Notes: generated from the letters alone by a model not told the origin. A stretch of 64,000 nucleotides of DNA from Acanthacorydalis orientalis (GCA_034766995.1 CM068313.1:10944012-11008011); one strand, 5' to 3'. Positions 21,414-33,560 are shown, counted from the stretch's first letter. Made by a program: numbers and translations.

Positions 21414-22934
21414 CATATCCTTACATACACATGGTCATATAGGGATGAAGAAATTCTTCTGGTATAATAAAACAATAAATAAGCTCATCGCTGGAAACTA
21501 TTTTTATTTGACGCCACACGCATTTAATAAAATATGAATCATCATAAAAACACTGCTGGAAAACACTGGATCAATAAAAATTAAATTCGTTTCCACCGAA
21601 TGTGTTTTCCAGAAGTTTTGGGTTTTCTGATATATTCAGTGAATCATGACGAAATTTCCACAAATATCATACGATTTTAAAAATATACCCCGATCTGATT
21701 TTTACATATGTAAAACATTTTTATTTAAATACACTGTAACGACTTAATCAATTAACTGGAAACCTTTTTAGTTATCTAATATCGTATAAATGAGTATTGG
21801 TTTCAATTTGAATTGATGCTTGGTTTTCCGACTGCCTTTTAAATCATTCTAAGGCTGAAATTTTCATTTTACCCTTGCATACTTCCACTGTGATTTTTCT
21901 GGTTGAGACTCGACCATCAACTCAGACTTTTACTTTATGTTTCAGTCGTTAAATATAGAATTTTAGCATGTGAAAATAGTACATAAGTAATAGCCGTGTT
22001 GCAAGCATTCGAATGATAGTTTTATTTTTAGTTTCAGCTAGTTCTACGTTCGCAAATCACATTATAAAAATGCATTTATCTATATTTACTCTTGACTTGC
22101 TTCTACGTATTATGAAAAATATCATTTCATACAAAATTTATGAAATATCAGCGAGTAATATTGGTATACAGTTCAGTGTGTCTGAAGACATACATAGAAT
22201 AGAACATGAGACATCGCCTGGATTTCGGTGGCATATTTAGAATACAAAGAATTAAAAGGATAGTTGGACGAAAAAAATAGATTTGTTTGATGCATATACT
22301 TGAAGTTTCAAGTTTTAGGCATGGATTTTTCAGGGATAGAAATCCATATAGAAATCCAAGAACTTCATACGGCATAAACAGTTCACAAATTAAAGAGTTA
22401 GATTGAAAAAAATACAAACTGAACGTTTAATAAAATATCAAAATATTTTAATCAAACATTAATTATTATTCGTTTTTTCGATTAATTGGAAATATGAAAA
22501 CGTAATTATCGACACTGATAAATTGAAATAACTTTCAATATCTACACAAAAAATGTAACCTCTCTCTTCGTAAGCTGTGCTTGAAACTACAATCGTTTTT
22601 TTTTCAAGGGTAAGAGAGACTGCACAAATGATCAAAAAGTATAAAAATAGAGATAAACATAATAGCGATGTTGTACTGTAAGACCTAAAAAGTGTTAAGA
22701 AAAAAAGATTACATTTACTTATATATAATAAAAAATTGGAATAAAAAATTGGAATAAATATAATAAAAAATTGGAATTTTAATCAATCTGGATTTATAGT
22801 TAGTCCTGAAAGTGAATAAATCTCTCTATAATAATAAGTACAGCTCCTGTAGATAAAACATAATAGAAATGTGCGTCAAATGTTATATATCAATATTGAA
22901 TCAGTAATTCTCTGAAAAGCTTAAATTTAACATC
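21413..22934. other. AT-rich spacer
   Basis: Only a small tandem repeat (TAATAAAAAATTGGAATA-like, three units) at about 22722-22780. TTTATGTTTCAG at about 21940 resembles a 3' splice site but has no supporting exon. Confidence 0.4.
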
Positions 22935-23500
22935 TACAGAATGTGGTCACATACGCACAAGAGATATGTGATGTGTGTGATGTTTCCTAATACGCAGGTA
23001 AACCCTCAAACAGGACGCACGTCAAATAATTTTGATATTTGTCGTGAGATCGAGAACGTGAGATCGACGAATTACCATGTAATATGGCCCTAAACGTGGC
23101 GAAGACATCGTCAGAGGATGCACACACGTTCGACCGAAACAGACCAGACCGAAAAACCACCGTTCGACGCCCATCCCAACGTCCGACTCAAGGTTCGGCC
23201 GACGTCAACGTCTTGCAACCCAATGCCCACCGTCGCCGTCATATAGCCGGCGCAACGACGCACCACCGTCGGCTCACACTTCGGCCACAGCGCCACCGAC
23301 ATCCGCCCATCCCGTTACACCTCCCTGACGCCGCCGCCCCGCCAGTCGCGACGTCAAGCCCGACCGTGCTAACCCAAGCAGGCAGCAACTGAGCTGCTTC
23401 TCTACCACTACATCACGATACACAAAAATTCACAGTAGAATGGCGCGACGCTCGGGTGTGCCAAGACTCTCGGGCCGTGGGTTCGCATTGATTGCGTATA
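22935..23500. promoter_or_regulatory. CpG-rich island with a Pro/Arg/His-rich open frame
   Basis: An abrupt rise in GC and CpG. A plus-strand frame (ATG 23084, stop 23392; 102 codons) is rich in Pro, Arg, His, Thr and Ala with no recognisable domain, and a 63-codon frame overlaps it on the minus strand. GC-rich DNA naturally lacks stops, so coding status is unproven. It could be a promoter with first exon, or a fragment of a GC-rich repeat. Confidence 0.3.
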
Positions 23501-23956
23501 CTCGGACGACTAATTAATCATTCGATTGTTGTATGTTAGTCATGTAAATGAAACAAATATATTGATGGACGTATTAACTATTGATTCGAAGACTGTTCGA
23601 ATACGAACAGGAATTGAATCATCCGAGTACACAATAATTATCGATAGATGCGACTGAACGGAGAGACTCTATCGGTAATCTGACACTTAAGTAAGACAAG
23701 TTGACCCGAAAATACTCGCTTAACCTTTAACAGAAATCCAAACAAATATTTTACATTTTTAAACTAAACTTAAAAAAATTCATTCTTGCTGTTTTACAAA
23801 CTTACTAAAAAAAAAAAAAATGAAAAATGAACGACCAAATTACAAACGTTTCTTTAATATCATTTTTTTAACAAATATACGCCACTAACCAATCAAAAAA
23901 GATTTGAATAATCTAACTATTTCAAAATGTATTAGTAAGAAGAGTAGTAGATTAGA
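23501..23956. other. AT-rich spacer
   Basis: Nothing recognised. Confidence 0.45.
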
Positions 23957-24092
23957 TATTTCTGAAGATAATTATATCTCCTTAGAAATGAGCATAGCAA
24001 CAATCAAAAACGATCAATAATACAGTATTGATCGAGAATAATATATTGAACATTTTTAAGCAGAAATATTTATTTTTTTACAAATCGAAAAA
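23957..24092 (+). repeat. PAL element, right arm
   Basis: CTGAAGATAATTATATCTCC, ATAGCAACAATCAAAAACGA and TATATTGAACATTTTTAAGC in order, with a roughly 25-base partial duplication of the ATCAATAATA/ATCGAGAATA part. Confidence 0.7.
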
Positions 24093-24552
24093 TTCAAAAA
24101 TGTACATGTAAACGAGGTATTTTTCTAATTTCATTTTTTACAAGTATATGATGACACTAACAATTCCAAAAGCATAATTATTTCAACATTTACAAGTGAA
24201 CATAAATAGTAATACACACATTCAAATAATTAAGAAAAGAAAACTAAGCTCTAAAAAATAATCAAATAATTCATTTTTTATCTAACTGTATTTGTATGTA
24301 AATAAGATTTTACATTTTTATACAATAATCCCGCAATAAAAATTGTAATTTTCAGGAAATTGGCATGCAAAAATTGTATAAGATAAAAAAACGTACTTTT
24401 GATGTTATAAATATGAAATCGCAAATGATTTAGATTTTTTTATACAAGTACATGTATTATAATTATTTTTTTATATAACAAATTGCACCGTACATCGTTT
24501 TAACGATCAATCAATAATCAAAAACGATTCAAAAACACAATATACTTTTTAA
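24093..24552. other. AT-rich spacer
   Basis: Nothing recognised apart from faint PAL-like scraps. Confidence 0.4.
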
Positions 24553-24866
24553 TAGTGTGGCTAACATTACATCCACAAATGTACTTTTCACTCACCCCCC
24601 ATAAATAACCAAAAGATTTTTTATCAAAACAAAATATTCATTAACTGACAATTGATTATCTTTGATTGTTTCTTATACTCTGATTTGTGAAATGGTGATT
24701 CCATCATCCTCAAAGCATTAAGGCACATTTTCCGTTTTAGCAAAAAAATAGTTTTTTCTACTCTAGTGCTTTTTAAAGGATTCAATGGTTATCTAAATAT
24801 ATTTCGGCAACAATTGAAGATCAATGGTCAATTTATTGAACATCTGTTCAGTTTTGTATCACGAGA
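24553..24866. repeat. PAL element, two arms
   Basis: The left arm has AGTGTGGCTAACATTACATC, AATTGATTATCTTTGATTGT and GATTCCATCATCCTCAAAGC. The right arm has CTCTAGTGCTTTTTAAAGGA, GGCAACAATTGAAGATCAAT and ATTTATTGAACATCTGTTCA. Confidence 0.75.
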
Positions 24867-24879
24867 CCCGGTATATTAA

Positions 24880-24956
24880 ACCGATTTTTGAACTATGCCT
24901 GAGTGTACGGCGCTTGACTTTGCATTAGAGTAAGCAGCAGGGTTCGACTTAAATTA

Positions 24957-24958
<2 letters not shown>
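24880..24958 (+). other. tRNA-like / SINE head candidate
   Basis: TGCCTGAGTG (24896-24905) resembles a pol III A box and GGTTCGACTT (24941-24950) a B box, 45 bases apart as in tRNAs. GCC...GGC can form a D stem, and GCTT...AAGC can close an anticodon-like hairpin with TGC in its loop. The acceptor and T stems do not pair, so this is not a functional tRNA. It could be a decayed SINE head or coincidence. Confidence 0.3.

Positions 24959-25014
<56 letters not shown>
24959..25014. repeat. (TA)n microsatellite
   Basis: Pure TA run directly after the tRNA-like block. Confidence 0.97.
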
Positions 25015-25017
<3 letters not shown>

Positions 25018-25194
25018 CAAAGTACAAAAACTTGTTCAGAATTGAATCCTGAATTAATTGGGGTATTTTTATTCTTTATTTGTGCAATTACTTAGACAAT
25101 TTCGACATTAAAATACGATTCTGTAATTTTCATCATAAAATTCCAGTCTGAATCTCAAAATATAATAAATTAAATTATTAGTGAGACATTCTAC

Positions 25195-25350
25195 ACCTTG
25201 ATGCTCTTAGATTAATGGCATCGTCATTGAAATGCCCAAGTGGAACAATCTAAAATGATCAATAATAATATACTGAACATTTTTAATCAAAAAGGTTATT
25301 TTGTTTCTGAGGTGAAAAAGGAAGCCATTTATGACAATGAAGTCTGAAAT
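25195..25350 (+). repeat. PAL element, right arm
   Basis: TGATGCTCTTAGATTAATGG, CATCGTCATTGAAATGCCCA, ATATACTGAACATTTTTAAT and GAAGCCATTTATGACAATGA in order. Confidence 0.75.
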
Positions 25351-25489
25351 ATTTCTTTATAAACATCCAATTAGTATTTGTGATTGATGAGGGTCGCGAT
25401 CTATACACTGAGAAATGTGTGTTTAAGTAATAAATTCATTCGATTGAAAAATATAAGCCGAGTGCAGAAATATTTAGAATTTAACTAGC

Positions 25490-26310
25490 GCCCGTATTAG
25501 AGGATCTGAGAAAGCGCTTCTGCTTATTGAACAATAATCTCTCGTATAACCCGTTTGAATTACGGCCGCAAAAGCTTGAACTCATAAAACGAGTACGTGT
25601 TGACGTAAAAATAATAAAACTGAATAATTTTTCTTTTCAAAAAAAAAGAGTAAATTCGCTCCTGAATCTTACTATTGTCTTGTGCGCGTATAGTTGAGCG
25701 CCAGCGCCGTCGTCGTCTCAGCGCGCTGCTGCCGCTGTACCACTCCATCGACAAAACACCATCGGTTCCCATCGACCCTTCCCGCCGCACGTCGCACGCC
25801 AACCCCCAGCGTCGCCGTCACAGTCGGTCGCAGCAGCAGTCGACATTCGTTCGTTCGCCGGCCGTTGCCATGGCGACCGGTGCTAGGGATAGACGGAGCG
25901 CGGCGACGGGGCGCGACGACGAAAAGGTTGGGGGAGTCTCTCTCTCTCCGTGACGTCACACGTCAGTTCGATCTCAGTCGAACGCTGCTGGGGATGGAAC
26001 AACAACGAACGCTGTACCTCTCTGTGATGCTGTGCGCCCTCGGTCCCATTGCAGAATAAAGTACTTGTACAGATGACGCGAGAAATTCGCGTATACGATA
26101 AATACCGTGCACGGTTTTACAAATATATGCGAGAGGAGACCGATCGAGTGCAGAACAAATTATCGTCTCGATCGCACAGCATCCGACCGGCGCGTTTCGT
26201 TTCGTTCCACACGTCTCCACCTGACGCCCTTAACGTCTTAATGCCGTTTTCGCATTACATCGCGAACGCTAACTATCCTCTCGATCAGAAAACTAAGTCA
26301 ATTTGAAAGA
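25490..26310 (+). promoter_or_regulatory. CpG-rich island with candidate core promoter
   Basis: The most GC-rich and CpG-rich block of the window (core about 25670-26240). On the plus strand it contains a CRE palindrome TGACGTCA at 25951-25958 and an arthropod-type initiator TCAGTT at 25963-25968 (A+1 at 25965). GGATG at 25992-25996 matches the downstream promoter element RGWYV at exactly +28 to +32. An ATG in strong context (GCCATGG, 25870) lies upstream of that start and opens 28 codons. An ATG at 26073 opens 77 codons to the stop at 26306, with no recognisable domain. Long frames occur on both strands, as expected for stop-poor GC-rich DNA. Confidence 0.4.
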
Positions 26311-26959
26311 GCATTTATCAAAACACCTCAGTGCACTGAACTAGAATCAATTAAAACGGCGGTGAAGGACGTCATAAAAAGCTCACTCGACTCAAAAAGC
26401 TTCCACACAAAACGTACTTTTGTATTCATTGAAGTCATTCAAAAGTCCACAGCGGTTTTTTTTGCCGAATATGTGTATAAAATAACCATAATTATCACTG
26501 AAATATTTCCCGTCATTTGGTCACCACCGTACTGACAATTGTCGAATTCTTTTCCAAAAGATTGCTGACAGTTTCGAAGAGATAAATTTAACTTGAATGA
26601 CAGTGAGCTTCGAAGTCTTCAAATGCCAAAAAAATACTATACTTTGAGTATATAATTCGCAGGTTGATGATCACTGTCATAAACTATAATTGAAAAAAAA
26701 ATTAGAAAATAAATGATAGCTAAAAAGGGAGAAAAGTTGGGGAAAATTCGAAAATAAAAAGACCTTGGGGTAGAGACCAGCTAGCAAAATCCAAATTCAA
26801 TTTACAGAAATAACACAAGAAACGTATGGAACTACAGAATAGTCATCGAAATCTATTAAACGATACCACAAATAGCTCCGTAGAAAGATTTCATTTGGTG
26901 ACAAAAACTCATTAAATACCACATCTCTTTTCTCTCATTAAATACAAAAAACTTTCTTC
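26311..26959. other. Spacer
   Basis: Nothing recognised. Confidence 0.45.
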
Positions 26960-27132
26960 ACAATACAGCTCCAACACTGTGAGTAATTTCTCTTGGTCTT
27001 TATTATATGAATTGTTTTCCGCTCCATCAACTAACCAAAACCTTTTTCTGGTCAAACATATTCAATAAATGATTTTGATTGTTGCTTATACGCATTTCGA
27101 CGGCGATTCCATTACTCTTAAAGCCCAAAAAA
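26960..27132 (-). repeat. PAL element, left arm with outer end
   Basis: CACAATACAGCTCCAACACT (outer end), CTTTTTCTGGTCAAACATAT, TTGATTGTTGCTTATACGCA, TTTCGACGGCGATTCCATTA in left-arm order. Confidence 0.8.
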
Positions 27133-27537
27133 ATATATAATAACATGTTGTTGGCCCACTTTGGTAACAATTCCCGAAAGTGTGAATTAAACCTGACTTA
27201 AAACTGAACAGATGTTTATAAGGATAATATCTGAATAAAAAATATCAATACAATACCATATGGAATTTTCAAACACAGAATGAGAAACGATGAACACACA
27301 TTCTCCATTCAGTATATTTTTATATTTAGGTATGAACTCATCTAAATTATTTCAAGAAAGAATAACAAAAAAGCTGGCCTTATTTCCTGATGAATTCACT
27401 AGTGTAATATTTTACTACAAGTATTTTCGATTCTTGAACATATTTAGACAGATTAAACTTATTTTGCTTAGAATACACAGCTACGCTATCTCAAGATGAC
27501 TCAGGAGCCGAAACTAGTATCTATAGTATATAGTGAT

Positions 27538-27714
27538 TAAATTGCAGATGATGAAATCGACTTCGAAATGCGCATAAACAAGAATTAAAAGTGATACAAA
27601 TAATCATTATTGAACATTTTTTAACTAGAAAAATGTTTATGGTTTATGGAATAAAAAAATAACTCTGTGAAAGTGAATTCAGTCATAGAATTAAAACTGT
27701 ATTGTAAGAAAATT
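27538..27714 (+). repeat. PAL element, right arm with outer end
   Basis: GCAGATGATGAAATCGACTT, CGAAATGCGCATAAACAAGA, CATTATTGAACATTTTTTAA, TGTTTATGGTTTATGGAATA, CTGTGAAAGTGAATTCAGTC and AAAACTGTATTGTAAG. With the left arm at 26960 it may be one element split by a roughly 400-base insert. Confidence 0.8.
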
Positions 27715-30224
27715 ATGTCCCACTTTTTATATAATAAATTATTTAACTACGCTGAATTGACCCATTCTTAACCATTTTGTTGATTAGGCAGCATCTTCGG
27801 CCACAAGAATATACAATCATCGGATTGCATTAACCTAGGCATTTTAAAAGTAAATATCATCATATAGATCCGAATTAACTTTTTTTACACTTCACAAACT
27901 ACTTAAGACATGTGTTTGCACTTAAAGAACCCCTTCCATATGACGTACACGACTATTCCTTTGCTTCCCAAGCAGATTCTCAGATGTTGACATAAATAAC
28001 AGACCTTCTTAATCTCACTTTCAAGTATATTAAAGGCACGTTTTTGTAAAATACAACATTCAGCGCAGAAATCCCAATATCATCAATAATAACACACAAG
28101 AAAAACTCATCTAAGCGTGACACTGGCAATGTTTGCATAGACCAAACACTTGACGTCCAGCTCAATATCCAAAGTAATGAAACAAAAAAAAAGAACACAC
28201 AAGAACTTCATGTAATTCAAATTTTCGCTAAAAAGATTAAGTTAATTATGTTCATTTAGAAAACTTTATAAAATTTCGTATACCGTGAAATGTGTAATTA
28301 AAACGATTATCAAAGGATTAAATTGAGCTCGAAAATGAACTACTTAAAAAGTTTGCTTTTTTATTGTTCCTTTGACCATTTTTTTATGAATAAACTTCAA
28401 CGAAAGTAAAATTCAAGAATCACTAGAAAAGTACCTGTTGATAGTACCAAAATTGATCTTTATAACATTTTTAGTTCGTGAATTATAGAGCTTCCACTGA
28501 ATACTTCTGAGACGACGGCAAACACCAGTAATGACTGACAAAAAAGTTTTCAGCCTGGAATATTTATTACGAAAGCGTTATAACATAAATAAAATATATC
28601 GCCATTTCAGCGAACGACAGTAAGGAAGTCTCTCTTTAAACAGATAGCTGTGCGTACTATTGAAAAGCTAGAGTTTTAATCCCATATACTTGTTACTAAA
28701 ATTGGATTAAATCGACAAATAGGATCAAGTTTTCAGCCAGAATCGTGTAAAAATTCATTTAAAATCTACAAAGAAACAACACTGTTTGTAATTTAATGAC
28801 AGAGTGTGTAATCATTAGGTAAACGTGTTTTAATTTTTACACTTTTCAACAAACTATAAACTGAAAAACTATAATTACTGACTTAAATCAAATAATGAAA
28901 TATACAACTGATGTCTTTATGAAACTTTCAATTTGTTATTAAAAAAAATAAAAGAATTAAAAAAACAGCAAGAAGAATACTTTTTATAATTTGTTTTAGT
29001 ACCTTGAAAAAAATCATTTCAAAATATTTGGTCTAGTAAATTAGTATATTTTTTTAATAAAAGTGTTATAAAATGTACCAACTAGAAAAATCAGTCAATA
29101 TATTAATTCCTTATTAGTTTTTTAAATAGAAGACAACTTTGTACTAAAATATTTTTTAAAAAAATAAAAGTTTAAATTAAAACCAAAAATCAATTTACTT
29201 TTTTAAAAAATAGAAAAAGTGTATTTTTTATAATTCAGAGTTTTACGCAAACCCTTATAATCGAATTATATGGTTTTAACTCTTTATGTACTGTAGGGAC
29301 TTTCAAGTTCCATGAACAAAAAACAATATTAAATAATCAATAATTCATTATTCATGTCAAGGGACTTCTATATCGAAAATAAAAAAGACGGTTGTAAAAT
29401 TCACATATTTTTTTAAAAAAAAAGTCTATTTTATTTTATTGCATTCTAAAATTTTACTGTTTCTTATGATAAAAATTACATTTTCCATTTCTAATTAATT
29501 CAGTAAACAATGAGCTGATACACAAATGACTAAACTTATTAAATAAGAAATATTTTAATCCAAACTGAACTGATTAATAATGATAATAATTTACAATTAT
29601 CTTCGAAAAAATAATGGAAAATAAAACAGATACATTTTAATAAAAAAAAAGTATATAATTAGAAAAAAATCAGTCATCAGCTTACATCATCCGAAAACCA
29701 GAAATGCTATTTCAAAAGATATCTACTCAACTTAATGACCAGAAAACATTTAAAAATGCAATTACCTGGAAACAATACCAATTAAAATATGTCTAATCGA
29801 TTTTCAGAATCTAAATGTATTTACCAAAATCCTCATGACCCTTCGTTATTAATAATTGTGTAAATATTTAATATAAACGTTGAATATTTTTAATAGACTA
29901 GACACGTCGGATGACCACTGTACGTTTTTTACTTAATTAAAATTCCAAAAAAATGCATTTATGCAATTTTTTATACGTCTACACATCCATACATATTTAT
30001 CATACTTAGATAGAACATCAATTACGTTAATTAACAAATAAATTACAGACTTTTTTTTAAGTAATTTAGCAATTCCGGTTTTTCGGGAACAATAACCGTT
30101 TAATAATAATTACTCGAACGTGTTTTGCGTACAATCTTTGTGCATCATCACGAAAAAAGAAACAGAAAATTATTGCCACGCCTTCGCTCCGAATTATATC
30201 CGGTAAATAAATATTAAGGTGGGA
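27715..30224. other. Long AT-rich spacer
   Basis: 2.5 kb with no gene or repeat family I can name, apart from a T7A9 junction at 29408-29423. A 72-codon minus-strand frame (27980-28198) has no known motif. Confidence 0.45.
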
Positions 30225-30530
30225 AACGAGTGTGAAGTGTGTGTGTGTGAGAGTATGTGTGCATACGGGTGCGTGTGTGAAAGTTACATAACGATATGTT
30301 TCGAGTGTAAAGTGTTATGTATGTTCGTTGATGTTCGTTCGCTTGCAACCTACTAGAATGGCGCGTTTCATACAACATTGCCGACATCGCTGATCTGAAA
30401 CATTGTTTCCACGCCAGGAATGGAATGGAGGCGGCACTGTTTCTAAATACCAGCGGTTCATAATCGACGGATTTTCGATCTACGACGAATACGAATGCTT
30501 TTCTATTCCTCTTAAAGCATCGACCAGCTT
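30225..30530. promoter_or_regulatory. GC-richer block after a GT-rich tract
   Basis: An irregular GTGTGTG/GAGAGTATG tract (about 30230-30285) precedes a less AT-rich stretch with several CG dinucleotides. No frame of note. Confidence 0.2.
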
Positions 30531-30533
30531 AAC

Positions 30534-30736
30534 ACGGTTCAGACTCTGTGACTAAATCCATTTACACAAATGAATTCCCTTTTCATTCCACAAAAATGTA
30601 CAATAAATGTTTATCGATCATTTTTGATTATTGTTCATGCATATTTCGATGGCGATGATTCCAACATCATCAGAGAGCTAAGGCACAGAAAAAACTTATT
30701 CACCGATCATTTATTAATCAAAAATACTTTAACGCT
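30534..30736. repeat. PAL element, left arm with short right arm
   Basis: The left arm has GGTTCAGACTCTGTGACTAA, ACACAAATGAATTCCCTTTT, GATCATTTTTGATTATTGTT, TATTTCGATGGCGATGATTC and GAGCTAAGGCACAGAAAAAA. The right arm is reduced to CCGATCATTTATTAATCAAA. Confidence 0.78.
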
Positions 30737-31489
30737 CCTTTACCTCCTACTAATTGAATCGGTCATTTCAAAAACAACACAAGCCACAGAATTTAAATTA
30801 TACAGGAGTCAATAAAAACTGTGTGACACAGAAATAATAAGATTTTTTTAAGATTTTCTGTGTTAATATATTTTTTAGACCTTTAATTTGTTAGTTGCTT
30901 AATAGATGAAAAAAGTATTTTTAATACAGGAATAATAGATTAGAAATTTTTTTATTATGATTTTTTATTAATAAAAAAAAGCTAATATGTGTCGAAGAAG
31001 TAAATGTTTTTTTCTGGTCTTTCGAAACTCTTCTCACATAAGATTCGGTTAATAAACAGTTTTTTTTTTGTAAAACAGAAGCTATTAATTTTAAATTCGA
31101 AAATTTTCTCAATTTGTACTTCTTTTACCGAGAATTTTATGATGGATTGATTAACAATATTAACGTATTCTTTGGCACATATACACGATCATGATTTAAT
31201 AACTAAAAAATCACAGTCATTAGGCAAAAAAGAATGACTAGGTTCGACAGCTAGGCACAACGTAGCTAATGTAATTTTTATACTGAATATGAAACTACCG
31301 TCAAGGATCTAATTTTTTTTAAAAAAAAAAGTAGAAATATAATAAAAATTATACAGACTTTTATTACATCAGTTCGATGTTAAGCTCTTTATTTAAACTA
31401 AAATAAACTATTTACAATCAAAACAATTATTTCTGTTATTAAATCAATTAATTAAATAAAATAACAATTGATTTTCTCCATTTATATTT
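30737..31489. other. AT-rich spacer
   Basis: Contains a T8A10 junction at 31313-31330. Otherwise nothing. Confidence 0.45.
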
Positions 31490-31612
31490 TCTCATCCCAG
31501 AAACAACATCTTTCTCGGATCAAAAATGTTCAATAAATTACTACTACTGATTTTTGATTGCTTATACATATTCTGATGCAATTTCATCATCCTGAGAGAT
31601 ACAAAAAAGTAT
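31490..31612 (-). repeat. PAL element, left arm
   Basis: CTCATCCCAGAAACAACATC, GGATCAAAAATGTTCAATAA, GATTTTTGATTGCTTATACA and AATTTCATCATCCTGAGAG. Confidence 0.75.
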
Positions 31613-32039
31613 TTCAAATTCAAAATCAATCAGATTTTTCATTATAATACTTCGGAATTGAATTTTAGGGTTCGGTTTAATAACAGAGATATGCTATTTT
31701 TGATTAAAAAAAAATAAATAAAAAATATCTACTATATTATGTAGTAAATATATACTGTATTTTGTTTAAAATCAGTGAAAATGTAAAAATATATAACTGA
31801 AATACAGCTGTACTTTAATAAAAAATTATTATAGGCAATTTTTTTATTGAAAAGAGAATTAAAAATTTGTTTCTTATATACTTTCTATAAAAAAATAATT
31901 GTTTTCAGAAAAATATTAGAGAGTTAACTACACACAAAAATTAATTTTCTTTGTGTTAAACAGCTAAACAAAGAACCAATTCTAATATTAAATCTAAAGT
32001 TTTTTTCTTAAAATTATAATTCTATATTTTAACACCTGC
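31613..32039. other. AT-rich spacer
   Basis: Nothing recognised. Confidence 0.45.
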
Positions 32040-32434
32040 GGTCCTATTAATACGTTGTCCTGTCGATTTTCATCCTTTTGGATCAGCTAACTATTTGTTC
32101 TTTAAAATTAGTTGCGGCACCAAGTGTCATCTTCAGGTATATGTTTAAGACTGATTTTAAATCTTATTTATTTTATATTTATGTACGTTTTATGGGTTCA
32201 AGTTTATTTTTAAGATATGAAATGTACACGACTCTGTGTTTACTTGTTCCATTTAAAATATTTTGTCGATTTTTATATATTTCTAAGTTTCTAAGTACAT
32301 TTAATTTGATGTCTTTATTATCAATTTTTAATATTTCTATTATCTTATTTATGTTGTTCAATTGTATGCAGACAGTTTCTAAAATGTGTTTAGCATCCAT
32401 GATTCAATATTCGCTAAACCAAACCACATCCTAT

Positions 32435-32508
<74 letters not shown>

Positions 32509-32608
32509 ACACAACTTTAATTTAAAATTAGTATTCAACCTGAGGATGTAACTCGTGCTTAAAATAGTACTGGAGAAGAGGCACTTAGCTGAAGATCGAC
32601 AGGACAAT
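32040..32608 (-). mobile_element. Penelope-like element fragment with inverted pLTR-like ends
   Basis: A minus-strand frame (32400 to 32179) carries AKHILETVCIQLNNINKIIE, ILKIDNKDIKLNVL and LEIYKN. I recognise this pattern (a hydrophobic ILKI, then LEIYK about 14 residues later) from the C-termini of Penelope-like retroelement polyproteins downstream of the GIY-YIG endonuclease. TTGTCCTGTCGATTTTCA near 32055 and GAAGATCGACAGGACAATG near 32590 are inverted repeats, and each arm also has a TGAAGATG/TGAGGATG-type motif typical of pLTRs. No reverse transcriptase remains. A TA array has expanded inside (32435-32505). Confidence 0.5.
32435..32505. repeat. (TA)n microsatellite
   Basis: About 35 units with one CA interruption, inside the Penelope-like fragment. 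Confidence 0.97.
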
Positions 32609-33049
32609 GTATTTTTCTTAAAATCTAATTTTAAATATAATTTCTGAAATAAACAAAACTAAAAAGACTCATTCTTTTATTTTTGAATACTCCTGCCCTA
32701 GTTTAATTATGCTTCACTCTTAAGATGATGAAAAAAAAATGTTGAAACATCTATGAATATGTTTTACAGTAGAAAATCATTTTTTTCTAAATATAAATTA
32801 AAAAAATACCCGTACACATTTTCCTTCGAACAAAATTGAAATATTGAACGAACGTTTCACAATTAAAAAATCAAACTGTTTTAATATAAACGTTACACAA
32901 AGTTATATTTAAACAACACCGTGGCACCGATTAAAAAAACATGACGTTTATAACTCAATCCACCCACTCAATCGATTCGTTCTTATCGCAATCTCCGATC
33001 AAAATCCATACAACGGAAAAAGTTTTTTTTTTGCAATTCCTGGCCTATT
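32609..33049. other. AT-rich spacer with a possible second pLTR scrap
   Basis: TTAAGATGATG followed by TTGAAACATC at about 32720-32752 resembles the pLTR signature. Otherwise nothing. Confidence 0.35.
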
Positions 33050-33560
33050 TGAATCTGATGACCTATCTTTATACAAAAGTGTGGGTCGCACGCCCACTTC
33101 GAATTTGTGTACATCATAATCGATCGGCCGAAGTTAACATACAGTAGACAAAAAATATTCCAGTGTGTGTATAGCCGATAGAAACTGACCCCTGTGTTTT
33201 ACATAACACGTCATACGTATAGATTTAAATGTCAGACCTTCGTCGAGAACGATACCGAAATATTCGATTTTATGAAATCTAAAAGTCTGATTTACTCCGC
33301 AGTTCGGATCGACTCTATTGTCTGTCGACCGTTAAATTAATACATTCGTTTGTGGTAGATTGCACTTCTTATTACTGATTATAATTAATATAAGAATTTT
33401 TTAAGACTCATCAACGAATCCAATACCACATATTACACAATACCGGAAATTGTCATGTAAAAGCATCGACATTCAACACTAGCGCCTCTATCGGTTTGAG
33501 TTGATAAAACAATGTGGTTAACTACGTACATTTGCTTTTGCACGCTTGTCAATCTATTCT
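33050..33560. other. GC-richer block with an old dispersed repeat
   Basis: AATACCACATATTACACAAT followed by ACCGGAAATTGT (about 33420) has an imperfect partner AATACCACAATACTACAATA followed by CTGGAAGCT (about 36163). Both are followed by TCGAGTTGATG/TTGAGTTGAT. Probably two copies of one old repeat. No coding evidence. Confidence 0.3.

Noticed and set aside
21930..21970. 3' splice site (TTTATGTTTCAG)
   Set aside because: No open frame or conserved exon follows; such motifs are common by chance in T-rich DNA.
25672..26220. Long minus-strand frames in the CpG-rich island
   Set aside because: Stop-poor GC-rich sequence gives long frames on both strands, and no motif favours the minus strand.
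32078..32509. 143-codon hydrophobic plus-strand frame resembling a membrane protein
   Set aside because: It is the antisense of the Penelope-like C-terminal frame plus a TA array. The hydrophobicity is a by-product of the AT-rich complement.
32510..32760. Hammerhead ribozyme of the kind found in Penelope-like pLTRs
   Set aside because: CTGAAGA and CTGAGGA occur, but the required GAAA core and pairing stems are not in the right order.
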